A DNA stretch of 64,000 bases from Limanda limanda (GCF_963576545.1 NC_083639.1:14833618-14897617), one strand, 5' to 3'. Counted from the stretch's first letter, positions 53,458 to 63,059 are shown. Notes: a model not told the origin generated them from the letters alone. Made by a program: numbers and translations.

Positions 53458-53824
53458 GCAACAGCCTACTGCTAACTAACAGTAAATAAGTTCGACATGT
53501 GCTCATAAGATGCACCTTCAGTATGTAGCTAACATGTTACCTATGTATTAATGCACGATGCTTGTGTTATGTAGCGTTTGACCCATGGTTTTACCTCACT
53601 GTTTATTAGCATGCTAATCGCGAATTAGCTTGAAGAATACTACCATGCAGAGCAACAGCCTACTGCTAACTAACAGTAAATAAGTTCGACATGTGCTCAT
53701 AAGATGCACCTTCAGTATGTAGCAAACATGTTAACTATGTATTAATGCACGGTGCTTGTGTTATGTAGCGTTTTACCCATGGTTTATTAGCATGCTAATC
53801 GCTAATTAGCTTGAAGCATGCTAC
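53458..53824. repeat. two-copy tandem duplication, 194-bp period, in the transposon's 5' region
   Basis: The segment starting 'gcaacagcctactgctaact' at 53458 recurs at 53652 and both copies run to 'attagcttgaag'. The copies differ at only a few positions and by a small deletion ('acctcactgttt' is shortened in copy 2). It lies in the first intron or leader and could be a duplicated enhancer-like unit of the element. Confidence 0.93.
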
Positions 53825-53857
53825 GCCTTCCTCACGTGTGGGACACGTGAGGAAGGC
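53825..53857. repeat. perfect 15-bp inverted repeat with two CACGTG boxes
   Basis: Arms at 53825-53839 and 53843-53857 are exact reverse complements around a GGG spacer. Each arm contains the palindrome CACGTG (53833-53838 and 53844-53849), the E-box/G-box bound by Myc/USF-type bHLH proteins. It directly follows the 194-bp duplication. Confidence 0.9.
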
Positions 53858-54496
53858 TGCGCGCAGAGGAGACCACCGGGCTCTCTGAGGGGGGGGGGGG
53901 GAGAAGAGAAGAGAAGCAGAGCAAGAGCCAGAGGAAGAGAGGGAGATGCCCGGCCAAGGCTCCGTCCACACAGCATGGACAGTTCAGAAACTATTCGGAA
54001 TGAGTTAAAATGAATTTATTTTTAATCTCATGAGCGGAACTGGACAATTTTGAGCATTTCATTTCCCAGTTAAATATGATTAAGAGGTCCTCTTATACTC
54101 ACACTAAGCTATAAACATTTTACGTCCTTCTGTTCTACTACCCAATGGACTTAAAATCAACTATTTTGTCTGTCATAGACTATTCAATTTTGCTGTCAGA
54201 GTGCACCAGAATGATCCATTTGACTTAGGATCCCCAACTATATTCTCTCAAAATTATGAGAGAATCCAATTTAGTTAATTGATAGCATTATGGATTTGTT
54301 AATCTCAATTTAACTATATTATCTTTGTCTTGTTGTTCACAGTAATTGCAATCAAAGTGGACCAATAGCTGGTAAGTAGGTTAAGGTTATGGAACAATAT
54401 AGTCCTATACATTAATTTTAATTTTATCATTAAAGGTAACTGTTTAACAGCTTTTTCTCGGTTGTCATTTTTTCCCTTTGTTTATTTTAATAGGAT

Positions 54497-57400
54497 ATGC
54501 TGCTGCGTGTATTGTTTGATGGGGAGCAGAAGTATGTTAGGCTGTCTGACCTAACATTCGACTCTTTCATGAAAGAAGGTTAGTGAGTACATCAGGATAA
54601 AATAAAATCACAACTTTTTTCTTGGTTAATACACCTAATTCATCTTAAAAACATTCTTTCTAAACTACTTGAGTTGCTAATTGTTTCTGATGTGCCATAA
54701 AATGGATGGGTATGACCTATTGACTTAAGTTTCATCTCAACAGCATTTTGTGAGGACATGACACTCCCTCTACTTAGTTGATGTTTTGATTCTCATCATA
54801 AGGAAATTGTCTTTCCAGTTTGTTACAATTGATATCATATCCTTTTTCTTTTCATTTACTTCAGTGTGCCTAAAATTTAACATACCGGAAGGCATGCAAC
54901 CAGACTTGAAGGTGTTTGACAAATCCGACACAGAAGTTGATGGAGAAGTCTTTGAAGAAATAGTGAATGAGTCACCTGGAACCTTCAAAGTCATGTTGAG
55001 CAAAGAAGAACTAGGTAATCACTGACCATTCACATATGTGTTCATATTAAACTTTAGGGTTGGGACATGAGTAATAACAGCTCCATTTAATATACGTCTG
55101 TTTTGTTCATATTCTTTATACACAGATGCCTCTCTATCATCAACATCATCATCATGCTCAGCAGCATCTGACGATACTATCATTCTGAACGTCACAATGT
55201 GGGACCCTCCTGAAGAAGCAGCTGCTGTCGAAGGAAGTCAGCCTAAAAAGCCATGCCACATTAACTGTGGGGCGAAAGCGGTGAGTAGTGGGCATTGTTA
55301 AGTCTAATCTGGATATTGTTCCATTTGATGGGGAATGTTTTTATGTTATCATTTTCCAGTTGTACATTTGGTTTCAAAATTTCTGACTGCATATTTTGTT
55401 TCCATTCAAGTTGATTGAAAAAATCCTAACAACAAAGCCTGGTGGTGAAAAAATCATGCAAGAGTATGCAAAAATAAAATCACTGAAAGATGGCACCAGA
55501 AGACAGATGATTAACATTCTCACTGCTGAGATGACAAAAACACATGGGTAAGAATCAGACATGTAGGCTATAGAAACATTTTTAGTATCTGTATTGTTGT
55601 TAATTGTGCCCAGTTGAGTGACTGTAATCATTGATTTCATACGTTAGGACATCCCCCCCCAAAAGTGTCAAAGTGTTGTATGCGCAGGGGATAGTTGCTC
55701 TATTTCCATATCTGGAGGACCCATATTCACAGCATGGATATGTAAGTAAAAAGGTCCTCACTGCGTTAAACACATAATTGCCCTTTGTTGACAGTATAGT
55801 CAGTCTGTGTGTATTTTAATTACATGTAGGAACATTACTACGACCCAGAGAGTGGGTCCGGATACCTTGCATGGCGGTTGAAAACCATCCAACGAAAAAG
55901 TGCAGAGGAAAGAGGTGTGTCTGTGAGCAAATCTCCCAAAAGTAAGTTCAATTAAATACAGGCTTGTCACAGTTATCAATAACTTGAATGATCGCAATTA
56001 TTATGCATAGTTGTCATAATTGTTTCATTCATCGTTACAAAAAACGCAGGATGAAACTAAAAGAAATGTCAGATTTTCATCCCTTCATCACTATTTCCAT
56101 GTAGTTTCCCACCATCTAAGGTTTGATTGGCCCTCTTTAAATGACATCATGTCATTCAATCAGATGAGTGTCTAAATATAGATGGTGCACGTTAACAGAC
56201 AGTTTAACGTGGTGTAGCTAAAGAAATACAGCCGTTAAATACGGTTGAAAAATCCAGTATTTAAAGAAATGCTGCAAAAGACTGACAAGCAGAAAAAGAC
56301 TAAAACAGTTAAACACAATTATTTGTATGGCAGTTATTCGTCAACTAAAAATTCATAATTGTGACAGCCCTAGTTACATATGATATTGCTGAATTGTGTA
56401 GGCAGGAGTCAATGAACTTGTGTTTTGTCTTTGAAGTTGGTGGGCCAAGCCGTGTTCAACCCAGACCCTTCACTGCTGATAAAGTGTTATCTGATGAGGA
56501 TGTGGAAGCAGCTATTGCCGTTTTGAGACACTCTGCTGATGAAGACACCATCCGTGACAAGATGAAAGCTACCTTCATTTATCGTCAGTCAATGGTCAGC
56601 AATGAGAAGAGAGCAGGGGATGTGTTCTCAGTCTTCCCGAGATTTCTAGACACACCTGGACTGGTAAGACATCTCCAGTTGTTCAAAATGAGAAAGCGGC
56701 AAAATTAAGTTTCCCCAGAAACAGTCCAGAAATGTGGGCATCACACATGCAGTGTGTCTCATCACTCCTTTCTTTGCACTGTATTTTTGCATTACAGATA
56801 GAACAAGATTTCAGACTGCTGTTTGGGGAGGCCACAGCCAACAAATTCCTGGAAAAGTGGGCCACTAATCTGAAAACAAAAGTGAAAACAGAAAGCCATG
56901 GACTGGTACCGACCAGAGAGGTCTTGGATTTAACGCGCAATGCTGAGTCAACTGCTGAAATTGAGAATGGTATGACTGGGACTGGTTTTAATTGCTATTT
57001 TTTTGTAATTATGCCAATTAAATGTACATGTGGCGTAAATATTTCATATTTTACATATCTTACATTCTTATATATTACACTGTGTCTTTTTGTTTGATTA
57101 TTTCTGGAAATAGGCACAATAAGACATTTCACTGTGCATTGTGCTATGTATAAAGATGTATCTGACAAGTAAATCTTATCTTGTCTTATCTTAATGCTAA
57201 TGTCTGTTGGTCTGTAGGCTGGGACAGTGACATGTCTGCTATATTGCTGCTCCTCCATCTCCTACCACCATCTGCACAGGGAAGGAAGAGGCCGGGGAAG
57301 GTGTCGGCATGTCAGGCTGTGGAACACCTCATCAGATTCATAAAAGTATGCTGAACAGTTGTTAAAATATAGTTTTCATCACCTCAGTTTCATGCACAGT

Positions 57401-57776
57401 GATCTGTTGTGAGTGGTTGGTCACTAAGTATTGCTGTTCAATGTTTGTTTGGTTGTAGGCTGGAACCAGTGTACAGCAGCACCTGGATAACATCAGCCAA
57501 AGCAGCCAGCCCTACCTCCTCGCTCAGGGTCCTGCAAGAAGCAGCATTCACACCTTCTTTATTGTGATTGACAAGTATGCGCTTCCATGTAAGGCAACAG
57601 GTTCAGTGGGAGCCCTAGACGAACTCTTTAAGGCCCATTACGTCTTTGGTACCTCTTACAGCTCTTCCTTGGCCAACTTTTTCACTTTTCTCCAAACAAC
57701 CATTTACAACATTGATGTTGGGGAAACAAAGGAAACTCCCAGAGTTGCAGAGCTGCGGGCAAGAATGGTGCGTTAG
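54497..57776 (+). CDS. transposon ORF1: 524-aa spliced protein with an N-terminal CIDE-N-like domain
   Basis: Ten coding exons join into one frame: 54497-54578, 54865-55014, 55126-55280, 55411-55547, 55648-55741, 55830-55941, 56437-56663, 56798-56969, 57218-57345 and 57459-57776. Every junction has GT..AG and phases match. The start is the first ATG after acceptor 54493. Residues 1-75 resemble a CIDE-N domain: a basic first strand, 'IPEG' at 34-37, 'DTEVDGEVFE' at 49-58 and 'GTFKVML' at 66-72. In DFF/CIDE proteins that ubiquitin-like fold drives head-to-tail oligomerisation. A Ser-rich linker (80-92) follows. The rest has no domain I can name; its C-terminal 'FKAHYVFGTSY...FLQTTIYNI' part recalls teleost proteins encoded beside this transposase type. 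It is probably an accessory DNA-binding or transpososome-assembly protein of the element. Function is inferred. Confidence 0.85.
55959..56372. mobile_element. degenerate hAT-like insertion nested in intron 6 of ORF1
   Basis: The left end 'caggcttgtcacagttatca' and the reverse-complemented right end 'tagggctgtcacaattatga' match at most positions. The flanking octamers ATTAAATA and GTTACATA agree at 6 of 8. It has no coding capacity. The insertion is spliced out with the intron, so ORF1 is not broken. Its decayed duplication contrasts with the crisp ends of the host transposon, so it may have been carried by this transposon lineage for a long time. Confidence 0.5.
57005..57195 (+). repeat. probable LINE 3' end in intron 8 of ORF1
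   Basis: The 3' part reads 'acatttcactgtgcattgtg', 'ctatgtataaagatgtatct', 'gacaagtaaatcttatcttg' followed by an imperfect ATCTT repeat. I associate this pattern with L2/CR1-type LINE tails in fish. The left border is not defined. Confidence 0.45.
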
Positions 57777-57785
57777 TGTCAACTA

Positions 57786-60221
57786 ATGAAGTGTTTTCTT
57801 TGCAAAAGTGACCATGGGAGGCCAAACAGCCTTATAAAGCACCTTAAGGTAATTCATGGTCTCTGTACTGGCCGGACTCTTCATCTTAAATGTGGCCAAG
57901 TTGGATGTTCATGTTCTTTTGGTAGCTTTTCAGGCTTTAGAAAGCATCTGAACAAGTGCCATGTAAGTGGTTCATTTGATTCTGTAGAAGAAAGTGATTT
58001 TTCACCACACCAAAGTGTTGAGTGTAATGCGACTGATGTTGATGTGTCGTCTGAACATTTGGAGGGACAGTCCACCTTAACTTCAGCCCACCTTGTAAAT
58101 AGTTGTGCAGCAGTAATTTCTGATTTAAAGGCAGCAGGTGTAAGCCAAAGTGTAGTGAACTCTGTTGTGACGTCCATGGAAGAGATTGTTCAAGATATCC
58201 AGCAGCATGCCAAAGAAACTGTCATTAAGCATGTATTTGGTGATGAAAGAGAAACTGAAATGTGCAAGAAAGTTGAAGCATGTTTTGAGGAGTTAGAGAA
58301 TCCTTTCACAGTTCTTAATTCAGAATACAAACGATCAAAACTTTTATCAGGCAAGTGGGAAACAGTGGAACCCATTGAATGTGTAATTGGCTCAAGATTT
58401 GACACAAGGAGAAATAAAAAGACTGGAACATATGATCAGACAGTCGTTCAAGATAAATTCATGTATGTTCCCATTTTATCTACATTGGAGTCAATATTTA
58501 AAAGTCAGTATGTTGCAGAAATGTTGAAAAGCTCAGACACTGATGACTCAAGACTCAGAGATATTCATGATGGATCTTTTTTTAAGACTCACCCTCTGTT
58601 TTCAACGGAAAAGCACACTGTGCAGATCCAAATGTTCTATGATGACTTTGAGGTAGCAAATCCCCTCGGTTCCAAGCGAGGTATTCATAAATTGGGTGCA
58701 ATATATTTTACCTTAAGGAACTTCTCTCCAAAATGGAATTCTCTCTTGGCCAACATACACCTGTGTGCCTTATTTCATGCACAAGATCTTAAACGGTACA
58801 GTTTTAGTGAAATTCTTGCTCCTGTTGTTCGAGATATTAAAGTTTTAGAGAATGATGGTATTGAGATTCCACTATATGGTGGTCGTGTTCGTGGCAGTGT
58901 GGTACAGGTTACTGGTGATAATTTAGGCTTACATAGCTTGTTTGGTCTGGTCGAGTCCTTCAGTGCAAGGTACTGTTGCAGATTTTGTTTAACTGAAAAA
59001 GAGAACTTTCAAACAGAATTCTCTGAAGATTCTTCCAAAATAGTGTTGCGCACAAAAGACACCTACACTGCTCACTGTCAAGAAATGGCTGATAATCCAT
59101 CTCTTCCTTATGTTTTTGGTGTGAAAAGGTCATGTTCATTGAATTCATTGTCATATTTTCACACAACTGAGAACTTCTCAGTTGATGTGATGCATGACAT
59201 TTTGGAAGGGGTGGCCCAGTACGAATTGAAGCTCTTGTTTTTGTATTTTAAAGAACAACATGTAACACAGGGGGAGCTGAATTCGAGAATACAAAGTTTT
59301 GATTATGGATTCATGGAAAGAAACAATAGGCCTGTATCTGTGAATTTAGGTGGGGAGTCTAATGATCTGGGACTGAATGCAATTCAGTCATGGTGCTTGT
59401 TGAGGAATGCACCACTCCTCTTTGGAGATTTGGTAACCTCTACTGACCAACATTGGGGCCTTCTTCTTTTATTACTACAAATAATGAACATTGTATTTTC
59501 TCCCATGTTATCTCAAGGTCTGTGTGTATATTTAAAACATTTGATTGTGGAACACCACAAACTGTTCAAGATGTTGTATCCCCAGAAAAACCTTTTACCA
59601 AAGCACCATTTTCTTATCCATTATCCTCGCATTATCCAGAAAATAGGACCTGTACTTCATAGTTGGTGCATGCGGTATGAAGGCAAGCACAATTTTTTCA
59701 AGAAACAGCTCAAGTCATTCAAAAATATCACCAAAACGCTGGCCAAAAAACACCAGCATCATATGGCATATCTTTGGCGATCTTACACAACTTTTAGTCG
59801 GTTAGACATTGGTCCTGGGAAAATGGTGTCTTTGGAAATGGTAAAAGGAGGTTCTGAAATTGTCAAGGCAGTGCAAGTGCCTTCCAGTGTTCAAGTTATG
59901 AAAGTGAATTGGGCTAAAAACAAAGGTTTTGTTTACCGCCCACATCTGGTTATTTGTGGCAAAGTTGAATCTGAAATGCCTGTCTTTTACCAGATTGAGT
60001 CAGTGCTGCTAATGCATGACAAATTGTTGCTGCTCACTTTGCCTATCTTTACAGTAACTTTTAAAGAACATAACCATGCATATGAGGTAACCAGGACAAA
60101 AAACAATTTTGTGGTCTTTCATGCTGACAGCCTGCATTATCCAAGGCCTTTTGACATGCAAATGTCATATGGAGGGAATGACACAGCTCTCTTTGTTGTT
60201 CCATATTGCTTTATCTGTTGA
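57786..60221 (+). CDS. CACTA/EnSpm-like (CMC) DDE transposase, 811 aa, single exon
   Basis: Catalyses cut-and-paste excision and integration of the element in the nucleus. Two C2H2-type zinc fingers open the protein (C3-C6-H19-H24 and C36-C41-H54-H59), presumably for DNA binding, then a linker to about residue 180. The catalytic core shows 'MFYDDFEVANPLGS' (candidate first Asp, D286/D287), 'GDNLGLHS' (second Asp, D378), the C(2)C pair C398/C401, 'DVMHDILEGV' (D467, H470), 'KHHFLIHYP' (H607-H612) and 'RYEGKHNFFK' (catalytic Glu E632). This set and order are those of CMC-superfamily transposases. There is no frameshift or stop and every motif is present, so the enzyme may be active. The start gives the first zinc finger at residue 3; the Kozak context is weak. 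It begins 9 nt after the ORF1 stop. The exact metal-binding residues are assigned by motif only. Confidence 0.93.
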   Translation: MKCFLCKSDHGRPNSLIKHLKVIHGLCTGRTLHLKCGQVGCSCSFGSFSGFRKHLNKCHVSGSFDSVEESDFSPHQSVECNATDVDVSSEHLEGQSTLTSAHLVNSCAAVISDLKAAGVSQSVVNSVVTSMEEIVQDIQQHAKETVIKHVFGDERETEMCKKVEACFEELENPFTVLNSEYKRSKLLSGKWETVEPIECVIGSRFDTRRNKKTGTYDQTVVQDKFMYVPILSTLESIFKSQYVAEMLKSSDTDDSRLRDIHDGSFFKTHPLFSTEKHTVQIQMFYDDFEVANPLGSKRGIHKLGAIYFTLRNFSPKWNSLLANIHLCALFHAQDLKRYSFSEILAPVVRDIKVLENDGIEIPLYGGRVRGSVVQVTGDNLGLHSLFGLVESFSARYCCRFCLTEKENFQTEFSEDSSKIVLRTKDTYTAHCQEMADNPSLPYVFGVKRSCSLNSLSYFHTTENFSVDVMHDILEGVAQYELKLLFLYFKEQHVTQGELNSRIQSFDYGFMERNNRPVSVNLGGESNDLGLNAIQSWCLLRNAPLLFGDLVTSTDQHWGLLLLLLQIMNIVFSPMLSQGLCVYLKHLIVEHHKLFKMLYPQKNLLPKHHFLIHYPRIIQKIGPVLHSWCMRYEGKHNFFKKQLKSFKNITKTLAKKHQHHMAYLWRSYTTFSRLDIGPGKMVSLEMVKGGSEIVKAVQVPSSVQVMKVNWAKNKGFVYRPHLVICGKVESEMPVFYQIESVLLMHDKLLLLTLPIFTVTFKEHNHAYEVTRTKNNFVVFHADSLHYPRPFDMQMSYGGNDTALFVVPYCFIC

Positions 60222-60223
60222 GC

Positions 60224-60229
60224 AATAAA
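60224..60229 (+). terminator. polyadenylation signal AATAAA of the transposon transcript
   Basis: The canonical hexamer starts 2 nt after the transposase stop codon, so the coding part of the 3' UTR is essentially absent. A GT-rich stretch follows near 60249-60265 ('gtctaaatgtgttttttcc'), as expected for a downstream cleavage element. Confidence 0.75.
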
Positions 60230-60286
60230 GCACACTGTATACTGTCATCTTGTCTAAATGTGTTTTTTCCATTTGATAGGTTAGAT

Positions 60287-60318
<32 letters not shown>
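60287..60318. repeat. compound (AC)n(AT)n microsatellite inside the transposon's 3' end
   Basis: A short AC run passes directly into an AT run, between the polyadenylation site and the right subterminal repeats. Confidence 0.9.
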
Positions 60319-60515
60319 AATAACACTGTATGGAAATAAAAATTTAATATTTTTACACATTAGAGTGTCATTTTAAAACTATTATGAGTAAAAGTGGCTC
60401 TATATAGTGTAATCGTATTACTCTGAACAGTGTGAATAAACCTCAGTGTTACATATTTTTACACATTTCATTGTTAATTTTGACACTAAATTGAGTAAAA
60501 TTAACTCTGAAAAGT

Positions 60516-60558
60516 TGACACTGGCCATAGAGTCACTTTAACTCTATGGCCAGTGTCA
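60516..60558. repeat. perfect 18-bp hairpin in the right subterminal region
   Basis: Arms at 60516-60533 and 60541-60558 are exact reverse complements around a 7-nt loop. Each arm holds GAGT and CAGTGTC units also seen in the terminal repeat. It lies about 80 bp inside the right end and probably belongs to the subterminal transposase-recognition region. Confidence 0.92.
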
Positions 60559-60617
60559 TTTGAGTGGGACCACATGTTATCTGAAACGGAGTTAATTTCA
60601 ACTCTCTAAGAGTTGAA

Positions 60618-60640
60618 TTGACACTCTGTTTTTTACTGTG
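60618..60640. repeat. right terminal inverted repeat of the CACTA-like element
   Basis: The reverse complement begins CACAGTAAAAAACAGAGTGT and continues CAA, as on the left. Immediately inside is a small hairpin at 60597-60617 (arms TTCAACTCT/AGAGTTGAA) and further GAGTTAA motifs. Confidence 0.9.
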
Positions 60641-60796
60641 TAACAATTGAGATAACTATAGCATAAAGTAAAAAGCTAACATAATGCAGGAAATGCACAT
60701 GAAGAGGGAAAGTATGAGCGCTGTGGACATATCCAAATTTGTCTCTGACATGTAAATTCCTAAGAGAATCTATACGAATAAAATAAATCTACTTAC

Positions 60797-60947
60797 CATG
60801 CGACGAAAATGACCTTCCATGGCCTCCACCATTTCTGAAAACGTCAGCAAACGCGTCACAGCTCCTGAACTTTGACCTTTCAGACGTTCATATGGACTCT
60901 TTTTACAACCAAGGTAAACACGACTCCATCTGAAGGCAGCATTCAAT
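60797..60947 (-). CDS. candidate internal coding exon of an unidentified host gene
   Basis: On the minus strand a 151-nt segment is bounded by a pyrimidine-rich acceptor ('tctttttcttttaattttaaatag'-type tract ending at 60948) and a strong donor (CATG|GTAAGTAG at 60796). One frame is open throughout: after one base completing a codon, 50 codons run from 'LNAAFRWSRVYLGC' to 'EAMEGHFRRM', ending in phase 0. GC and CpG content rise sharply above the AT-rich flanks. I do not recognise the protein, and no second exon was found with comparable support. It could instead be a chance open segment or part of a repeat. If real, the transposon lies in the following intron, antisense to the gene. Confidence 0.4.
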
Positions 60948-61600
60948 CTATTTAAAATTAAAAGAAAAAGATAATATGGAACACATTTGAAATACAGTAT
61001 CTTATATACTTATCCTATACAGAAACTTAATATTTATGACATGAACCTTTGACCAAATTAGTAAAAAAAAGTCTCCTAAGTTACCATAATTATATTTATT
61101 CCAAACTGTTTGATCATTATCTACTCTCTTACACATATTTCAAATACACACATATATATATATATAAACTTGTAAACTTGCAAACTTGCACATCATAGAC
61201 CGAGCAGCACACTTTTTTGGTTTACAAACAAAACAGACTAAAGTGAGGAATCTAATGTTAGGCAGTCTGAGTCGAGGTGAAGGTAACAAAATCTGTCACT
61301 AATGATGAGAAATACTATAGAGAAAGGAAATATGATATAAATACAGTGAATGGCTTTAGCTTAAGAAAATACTGTCCATGAATAAATTAATAAAAAAATG
61401 AATAATTTTCAAATGAACAAATAATATGCCAACACTCAAAATACCACTGTACAGTTTGTATACTGCTTATAGGCTGCTTGAAATTAAGTGTTGCAAGGAA
61501 CAAGTGGTGGGTTTTAATTACTGTCCTAATGCCTTTTTGGGTCCCACCAGCCTTAAGTATTTATCTTATCCACAAACCCAGCGCTGCAGCATTGTTTCAG

Positions 61601-61601
<1 letters not shown>

Positions 61602-61642
<41 letters not shown>
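61602..61642. repeat. (TG)n microsatellite
   Basis: Pure TG run of about 41 bases. The Cys/Val-rich frame over it is not a gene. Confidence 0.97.
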
Positions 61643-61645
<3 letters not shown>

Positions 61646-63059
61646 TGTTTGTGTGTCAACAAAAATACTCTCAGTTAATAGAGTTTCTGGGTCACCTGAT
61701 TAGAGACAGGCTTATATTTGCTTTTGCATTTTGCTATTTTTCACTTTTCTGACAACCATCATAAGTGAATTTCAAAAATCTGAAATAGTATATACACATA
61801 CACATGAATGAGTGCATAGACACAGTGGCCTCACACACACACACAGTCACACACTTCCCCACATGCAGCGACAATAGACTACACCTCATCCTTACTCCAG
61901 ACACTTTCTGCCCTAGGGTATACCAGAGAACCAGGTGTTATCGCGCTCCCCTGTGAGTCCCACTTTTCTCCTCTGAGCAATTAATGACACAGTGGAGCCA
62001 GAAACTCTGGCCCCAAAATGGCTGCAAATCTGGGATGGAGGTGTCACATCCCCCTGACAACCAGGTCAAGCCCTCAGAGTATCATCAGTGTGCACCAACA
62101 AAGCCAGGGGTCAGAGTTCACCTCACCTCGTAACCTCTCGGTGGAATTGATCTGTTGTAGTGGAAATAGGATTTTGGGGCTGCATAATTCACACAGCAGC
62201 CAGACACAGAAGACATTTTGTGTGTTGAATGATTGACTAGATGACTCAGAACATCAGACACGACTGTATGGTTTTACAACCACAAAAGAGCTGCAAGAGA
62301 ATTAAGTTGATTTTCGGTTTCTGTTGGTTGTTTCGGAGTCTGAAAGTGTGTGTGTAGGTGCAGCTATGTCCGGTTCCACTTTCCTATTCACTCAAATAGG
62401 AATGTGGTCTTGGACTTTTGGACTGGACGTGTGATGTTGTCACAAAGCCGGTGTTTGTCCAGAGGCTTGTGTTTCCAGGGCAGGGAGTCAGTCAAGGAGA
62501 GGAGCTGTCAGCATGGCTGTGCAGCTGGCATTCAGCACGAGCAGGGACGCCCACCCATGTCAAATGTCACAGCACTAATCTCTTTCCAATGCAGCCCAGG
62601 TATAACCGCAGGGGCGAGAGACAGACACACCTCATTGCTCCACAGAATGAGATTCCCGGGAGGCTCCGCAATTCACAAATCAACAGGCTTTATTTGAATA
62701 AAATCCATAGCATCTTGTCAGTATTGTTTTGTGCGCAGCTGTGTGCTCATTTTAGGAATTTTAGGCAGCAGATGTAATGCAGCAATTTTCCAATTCTTAT
62801 TTTCCCCCATTCTTTTGCATTCCCTCTGGTCACTGGAGTGTGATGCCGTGCATGATTATACACTGTGTTCGATGTGGGCTACAATACTTTATGGACCTAC
62901 ATGCTAATTTTTACAAGCATATCACTATCATCTCTGTGTATTAAAATAACAGACGAATGCTATAAGATATGTTTAGTCCACATATCTGCTGGAAGGATAT
63001 TTTACAAATTATTTTAATGGTTATAATGCAATAGTGAGTGCATTTGTGGCTCTGTTTGT

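Larger units (their letters stand above)
53091..60640 (+). mobile_element. CACTA/EnSpm-like (CMC superfamily) DNA transposon, apparently complete and autonomous
   Basis: Both ends begin CACAGTAAAAAAC, then one variable base, then GAGTGTCAA: a 23-bp terminal inverted repeat with one mismatch. TA flanks both ends (53089-53090 and 60641-60642), the likely target-site duplication. Inside are subterminal GAGTTAA/TTAACTC-type motifs and hairpins, a promoter region, a spliced ORF1 and an intact transposase gene, all on the plus strand. CACTA/EnSpm elements typically have CAC-type ends, short duplications, subterminal repeats and two proteins, which fits. Nearly identical ends and two intact reading frames suggest recent activity. 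The related Mirage branch of CMC, which also makes 2-bp duplications, remains an alternative. Orientation is given by the genes. Confidence 0.88.

Noticed and set aside
56361..56708. Unspliced 115-codon frame beginning inside the transposon
   Set aside because: It is exon 7 of ORF1 read through its splice sites. The supported coding part is 56437-56663.
56732..57097. Unspliced 121-codon frame
   Set aside because: It is ORF1 exon 8 (56798-56969) extended into the introns on both sides.
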